Positions 62,445-64,000 of a stretch of DNA of 64,000 bases are shown here, in pieces (the first letter of the stretch is position 1; each line of letters starts with the position of its first letter). The DNA is from Desulfoprunum benzoelyticum. GTDB taxonomy: Bacteria; Desulfobacterota; Desulfobulbia; Desulfobulbales; Desulfocapsaceae. The position numbers were made by a program, and so were the translations under genes. The notes below the pieces were generated by a model. That model searched no databases. It was not told the origin of the DNA and was given only the letters and a program-made list of their open reading frames with translations. The stretch lies in assembly GCF_014201505.1 (NCBI RefSeq), contig NZ_JACHEO010000010.1:10924-74923 (forward strand). Reading direction: 5' to 3'.

Positions 62445-62470
62445 TTGTCCACCTTTTGTCCACCTTTTTG
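62445..62470. repeat. Right arm-type repeat (26 bp)
   Basis: Identical to 54658-54683, same orientation. It lies 19 bp upstream of the integrase ATG, so it may also mediate integrase autoregulation. Confidence 0.8.
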
Positions 62471-62596
62471 GCGTAGAGCAGTGAAAAATTCATCACTTTT
62501 CATACCTATTCAAATAGCACAAAATACCAATGATTGTCAATAGATTAGTGATGAAGAGAGAAGAAGCATGAAAAGGGGCGAAAAGGCTATAAAACA

Positions 62597-62643
62597 GCCT
62601 TGGGAGCAGGAGGTCGAGTGTTCGAATCACTCCGCCCCGACCA
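62597..62643 (+). repeat. attR: partial tRNA-Pro copy
   Basis: Second copy of the 47-bp repeat; lacks the 5' part of the tRNA. Confidence 0.95.
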
Positions 62644-62650
62644 GATATCA

Positions 62651-62682
62651 AAGGGTTACAGCTTTTGCTGTAGCCCTTTTTT
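62651..62682 (+). terminator. Terminator beyond attR, probably the original tRNA-Pro terminator
   Basis: 12-bp stem AAGGGTTACAGC with GCTGTAGCCCTT (one U-G), TTTT loop, T-run. It lies 7 bp after the attR CCA end; no such hairpin follows the intact tRNA-Pro at attL. Confidence 0.8.
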
Positions 62683-62751
62683 CGTGTTAGGTGCAGATGA
62701 AATCATCTATCTATAACTGAACGCTGTGGTGGCTGAGAAAAGAAAGAGGGA

Positions 62752-62780
62752 TTGACATCCCGTAATCGAACGATTACACA
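62752..62780 (+). promoter_or_regulatory. Toxin-antitoxin promoter with operator palindrome
   Basis: TTGACA (62752-62757), 17-bp spacer, TACACA (62775-62780). The spacer holds the palindrome GTAATCG-AA-CGATTAC (62762-62777), typical of antitoxin-repressed operators. A second symmetric run TGTAC-CAT-GTACA lies at 62781-62793. Confidence 0.6.
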
Positions 62781-62786
62781 TGTACC

Positions 62787-63083
62787 ATGTACACGATAAA
62801 GACCACTCCGGAATTTGACAGATGGCTTGCGGGTATCAGGGACGGCCTGACCAGGCGGCGTCTGGTGGCGCGCTTACGCAAGGCTCAGATGGGCAATCTC
62901 GGCGATGTCAAACCGGTTGGGAAGGAAGTGTTCGAGATGCGCGAGCACTTCGGGCCAGGATGGCGGATGTAGTATGTGAAGCGCGGGGAAGTTGTGGTGC
63001 TCATGCTGGGTGGTGGCGATAAATCCAGCCAAGCCGCCGACATCTCCCGCGCCGTGAAGATGGCCGCGGCCATGGAGGAATGA
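62787..63083 (+). pseudogene. HigB/RelE-like toxin gene with in-frame TAG
   Basis: 98 residues around one TAG. MYTIKTTPEFDRWLAGIRDGLTRRRLVARLRKAQMGNLGDVKPVGKEVFEMREHFGPGWRM then TAG at 62970-62972, then [36 protein letters not shown]. Family members read WRMYYV here, so TAG replaces tyrosine. The remaining part has the conserved GGGDKS-Q--DI motif. The toxin is therefore cut at about 61 aa. The ATG has no ribosome site and the predicted transcript starts at about the ATG, so it may have been leaderless. Confidence 0.8.
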
Positions 63084-63086
63084 ATA

Positions 63087-63392
63087 ATGGAAAAGAAGAT
63101 CAAGATTTCCGAGCTGCCCGAGTTCGACGTTACCCGATATCTGGACAGCGAACAGGCCATCGCCGAGTACCTGACGGTCGTGATCGAAGACAACGACCCC
63201 GCGTTCCTGGCCGCGGCCCTGGGCGACATCGCCAAAGCGCGCGGCATGACCGAGGTTGCGAAGAAGGCCGGCATCACCCGCGAAGCCCTGTACAAGGCAC
63301 TACGCCCCAACGCCAGTCCACGCTTCGACACTATCAACAAAGTGTGTGCGGCGCTTGGCGTACGGCTCGAGGCAAAACCGATCCATCGATAG
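63087..63392 (+). CDS. HTH antitoxin (HigA-like addiction-module protein)
   Basis: 101 aa. Starts with [60 protein letters not shown], the conserved antidote signature, with the HTH in the second half. It begins 3 bp after the toxin stop with GAGG seven to eight bases upstream. Intact, unlike its toxin. It should bind the toxin and repress the shared promoter. Confidence 0.9.
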   Translation: MEKKIKISELPEFDVTRYLDSEQAIAEYLTVVIEDNDPAFLAAALGDIAKARGMTEVAKKAGITREALYKALRPNASPRFDTINKVCAALGVRLEAKPIHR

Positions 63393-63499
63393 TGGGTTTC
63401 GGCAGTTCCGCCCGCACCCGATGCGGCACACGTAAAAAGGATTCCGGATCACCCGTCAGAAGAGGGGCATGGAAAGCTCGAACGGCAAGGAGGAACAAC

Positions 63500-63682
63500 A
63501 TGACCGACAACAACCAGACAATCCCCGACCCCTACTGGAAATGCAAAAACTGCGGCAACACGATCCAGGTGGCGCTGCCGCCGGAAGAGTGCCCGGCCTG
63601 TCATGAGAAATGCGAGTTTCTCAATGTCACCTGCTACACCCCGGAATGCGGCTTCACCGGGATCGATCCGCGGCTGAAATAG
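63500..63682 (+). CDS. Rubredoxin-like zinc/iron ribbon protein
   Basis: 60 aa. CKNCGNT and CPACHEK knuckles with a typical rubredoxin-like spacing, plus a further C and CGF near the end ([10 protein letters not shown]). GGAGG lies four to five bases before the ATG. Function unknown; electron transfer or metal binding. Confidence 0.75.
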   Translation: MTDNNQTIPDPYWKCKNCGNTIQVALPPEECPACHEKCEFLNVTCYTPECGFTGIDPRLK

Positions 63683-63715
63683 GCTCTCGGAATCGGAGAT
63701 CGCCACCGGCCCGGC

Positions 63716-64000
63716 TTATTCCAGCAGCGACTGCCAGGTGTGCCGCTGGAGGAAGCTGCCGTCGACATTGTTCTCCATCTCCACGAACAGCTGCCACGGC
63801 ATGGCAAATGTCAGGTACTCCGCGCCGAGGAGTTTGCGGACGTATTTTCGCGCCGAGATGTCGGTCAGTCCGACGACGGCCCTCGGCTTCTCCGAGGCCG
63901 CTTCGCGCCCGGGGAGGATGCCGATGGTCTGGCAGCCGGCGGCCCAGGGGATGATGACGTTCTCCATGCCTTCCCGGCCATAGTTGGCCAGGATCACCAG
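63716..64000 (-). CDS. DUF169 family protein, C-terminal part (runs off right edge)
   Basis: About 95 codons before the stop: LVILANYGREGMENVIIPWAAGCQTIGILPGREAASEKPRAVVGLTDISARKYVRK ... LTFAMPWQLFVEMENNVDGSFLQRHTWQSLLE. This is the conserved end of DUF169 (COG2043) proteins, common in anaerobes, function unknown. The upstream part is outside the window. Confidence 0.8.
   Translation of the reverse strand: MVILANYGREGMENVIIPWAAGCQTIGILPGREAASEKPRAVVGLTDISARKYVRKLLGAEYLTFAMPWQLFVEMENNVDGSFLQRHTWQSLLE

Larger units (their letters stand above)
54600..62643 (-). mobile_element. Integrated phage-satellite-like element in tRNA-Pro
   Basis: About 8,044 bp between two copies of the tRNA-Pro 3' end. 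All genes read leftward: integrase, a 187-aa unknown, an AlpA-like regulator, a small frame, D5-type helicase, zinc-finger/Toprim primase, a 62-aa frame, probable TerS, and three small unknown genes ending in a terminator. Direct 26-bp repeats lie 58 bp inside attL and about 127 bp inside attR. No capsid, tail, portal, large terminase or conjugation gene is present. Composition is less GC-rich than the host, and ribosome sites are uniformly GAGGT. The set resembles PICI/P4-like satellites; a replicating integrative plasmid is the alternative. Confidence 0.9.
62427..62786. other. Integrase promoter region, attR and toxin-antitoxin promoter
   Basis: 360 bp with no gene: right arm repeat (62445-62470), a 9-bp inverted repeat TTCATCACT (62489-62497)/AGTGATGAA (62547-62555), attR (62597-62643), a terminator (62651-62682), then the toxin-antitoxin promoter and operator. 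Confidence 0.8.

Noticed and set aside
54600-62643. Complete prophage
   Set aside because: No capsid, portal, tail, lysis or large terminase genes in 8 kb.
4360-62972. UAG recoding (pyrrolysine or suppressor) to explain the two in-frame TAG codons
   Set aside because: Many genes here end in TAG (rubrerythrin, Lon, the TPR-methyltransferase, the SLC13-type permease, the element helicase), the affected positions are not known pyrrolysine sites, and one replaces Tyr and the other probably Glu. Two independent nonsense changes are simpler.

Overview
The window looks like the chromosome of a GC-rich, anaerobic or facultatively anaerobic member of the Desulfobacterota (deltaproteobacteria). This is inferred from rubrerythrin, a four-cluster ferredoxin paired with an aldehyde:ferredoxin oxidoreductase, an ADP-forming acyl-CoA synthetase with a CoA transferase, citramalate synthase, a DUF169 protein and a Lon protease carrying a receiver domain. 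I cannot name the genus from the sequence alone.

Layout. 1-2335 is the N-terminal part of a giant LapA-type adhesin read off the left edge, with retention module and a TAAG cleavage motif. 2722-3297 is rubrerythrin. 3376-6573 is a leftward stress/sulfur-export operon: a UspA-membrane fusion, a TauE/SafE exporter, a tandem UspA protein split by an in-frame TAG, and a small protein. Divergent from it, behind a sigma-54 promoter and two GTTGC-N5-GCAAC sites, is a Lon protease with an internal receiver domain. It converges on an NtrC-type regulator and its histidine kinase. 12199-20361 holds a c-type cytochrome, a TPR-methyltransferase, transporters, uracil phosphoribosyltransferase, a transketolase-like enzyme and an SLC13-type permease. 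20779-26967 holds citrate synthase converging on a complete 2-oxoacid dehydrogenase operon (E1 alpha, E1 beta, E2, E3). 27310-35273 holds an amino-acid ABC transporter and a nucleoside/purine ABC transporter with an embedded xanthine-guanine phosphoribosyltransferase. 35310-54138 is central metabolism (AOR, malate dehydrogenase, ApbE, citramalate synthase, acetyl-CoA interconversion) and small enzymes.

A tRNA-Asn/tRNA-Pro pair at 54399-54599 marks the start of an integrated element of about 8.0 kb (54600-62643). It is bounded by a 47-bp direct repeat of the tRNA-Pro 3' end, has 26-bp direct repeats just inside both ends (likely integrase arm sites), and encodes integrase, an AlpA-like regulator, a D5-type helicase, a zinc-finger primase and a probable small terminase subunit. 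It has no capsid, portal or large terminase genes, so it resembles a phage satellite (PICI/P4-like). A strong plus-strand promoter-terminator pair inside it predicts a small antisense RNA upstream of the helicase. To the right lie a HigBA-like toxin-antitoxin pair whose toxin gene is broken by TAG, a rubredoxin-like protein and the end of a DUF169 gene.

The most interesting candidates are the one-kinase/two-receiver module (NtrC regulator plus receiver-Lon) with its enhancer sites, and the satellite-like element with its predicted antisense RNA.
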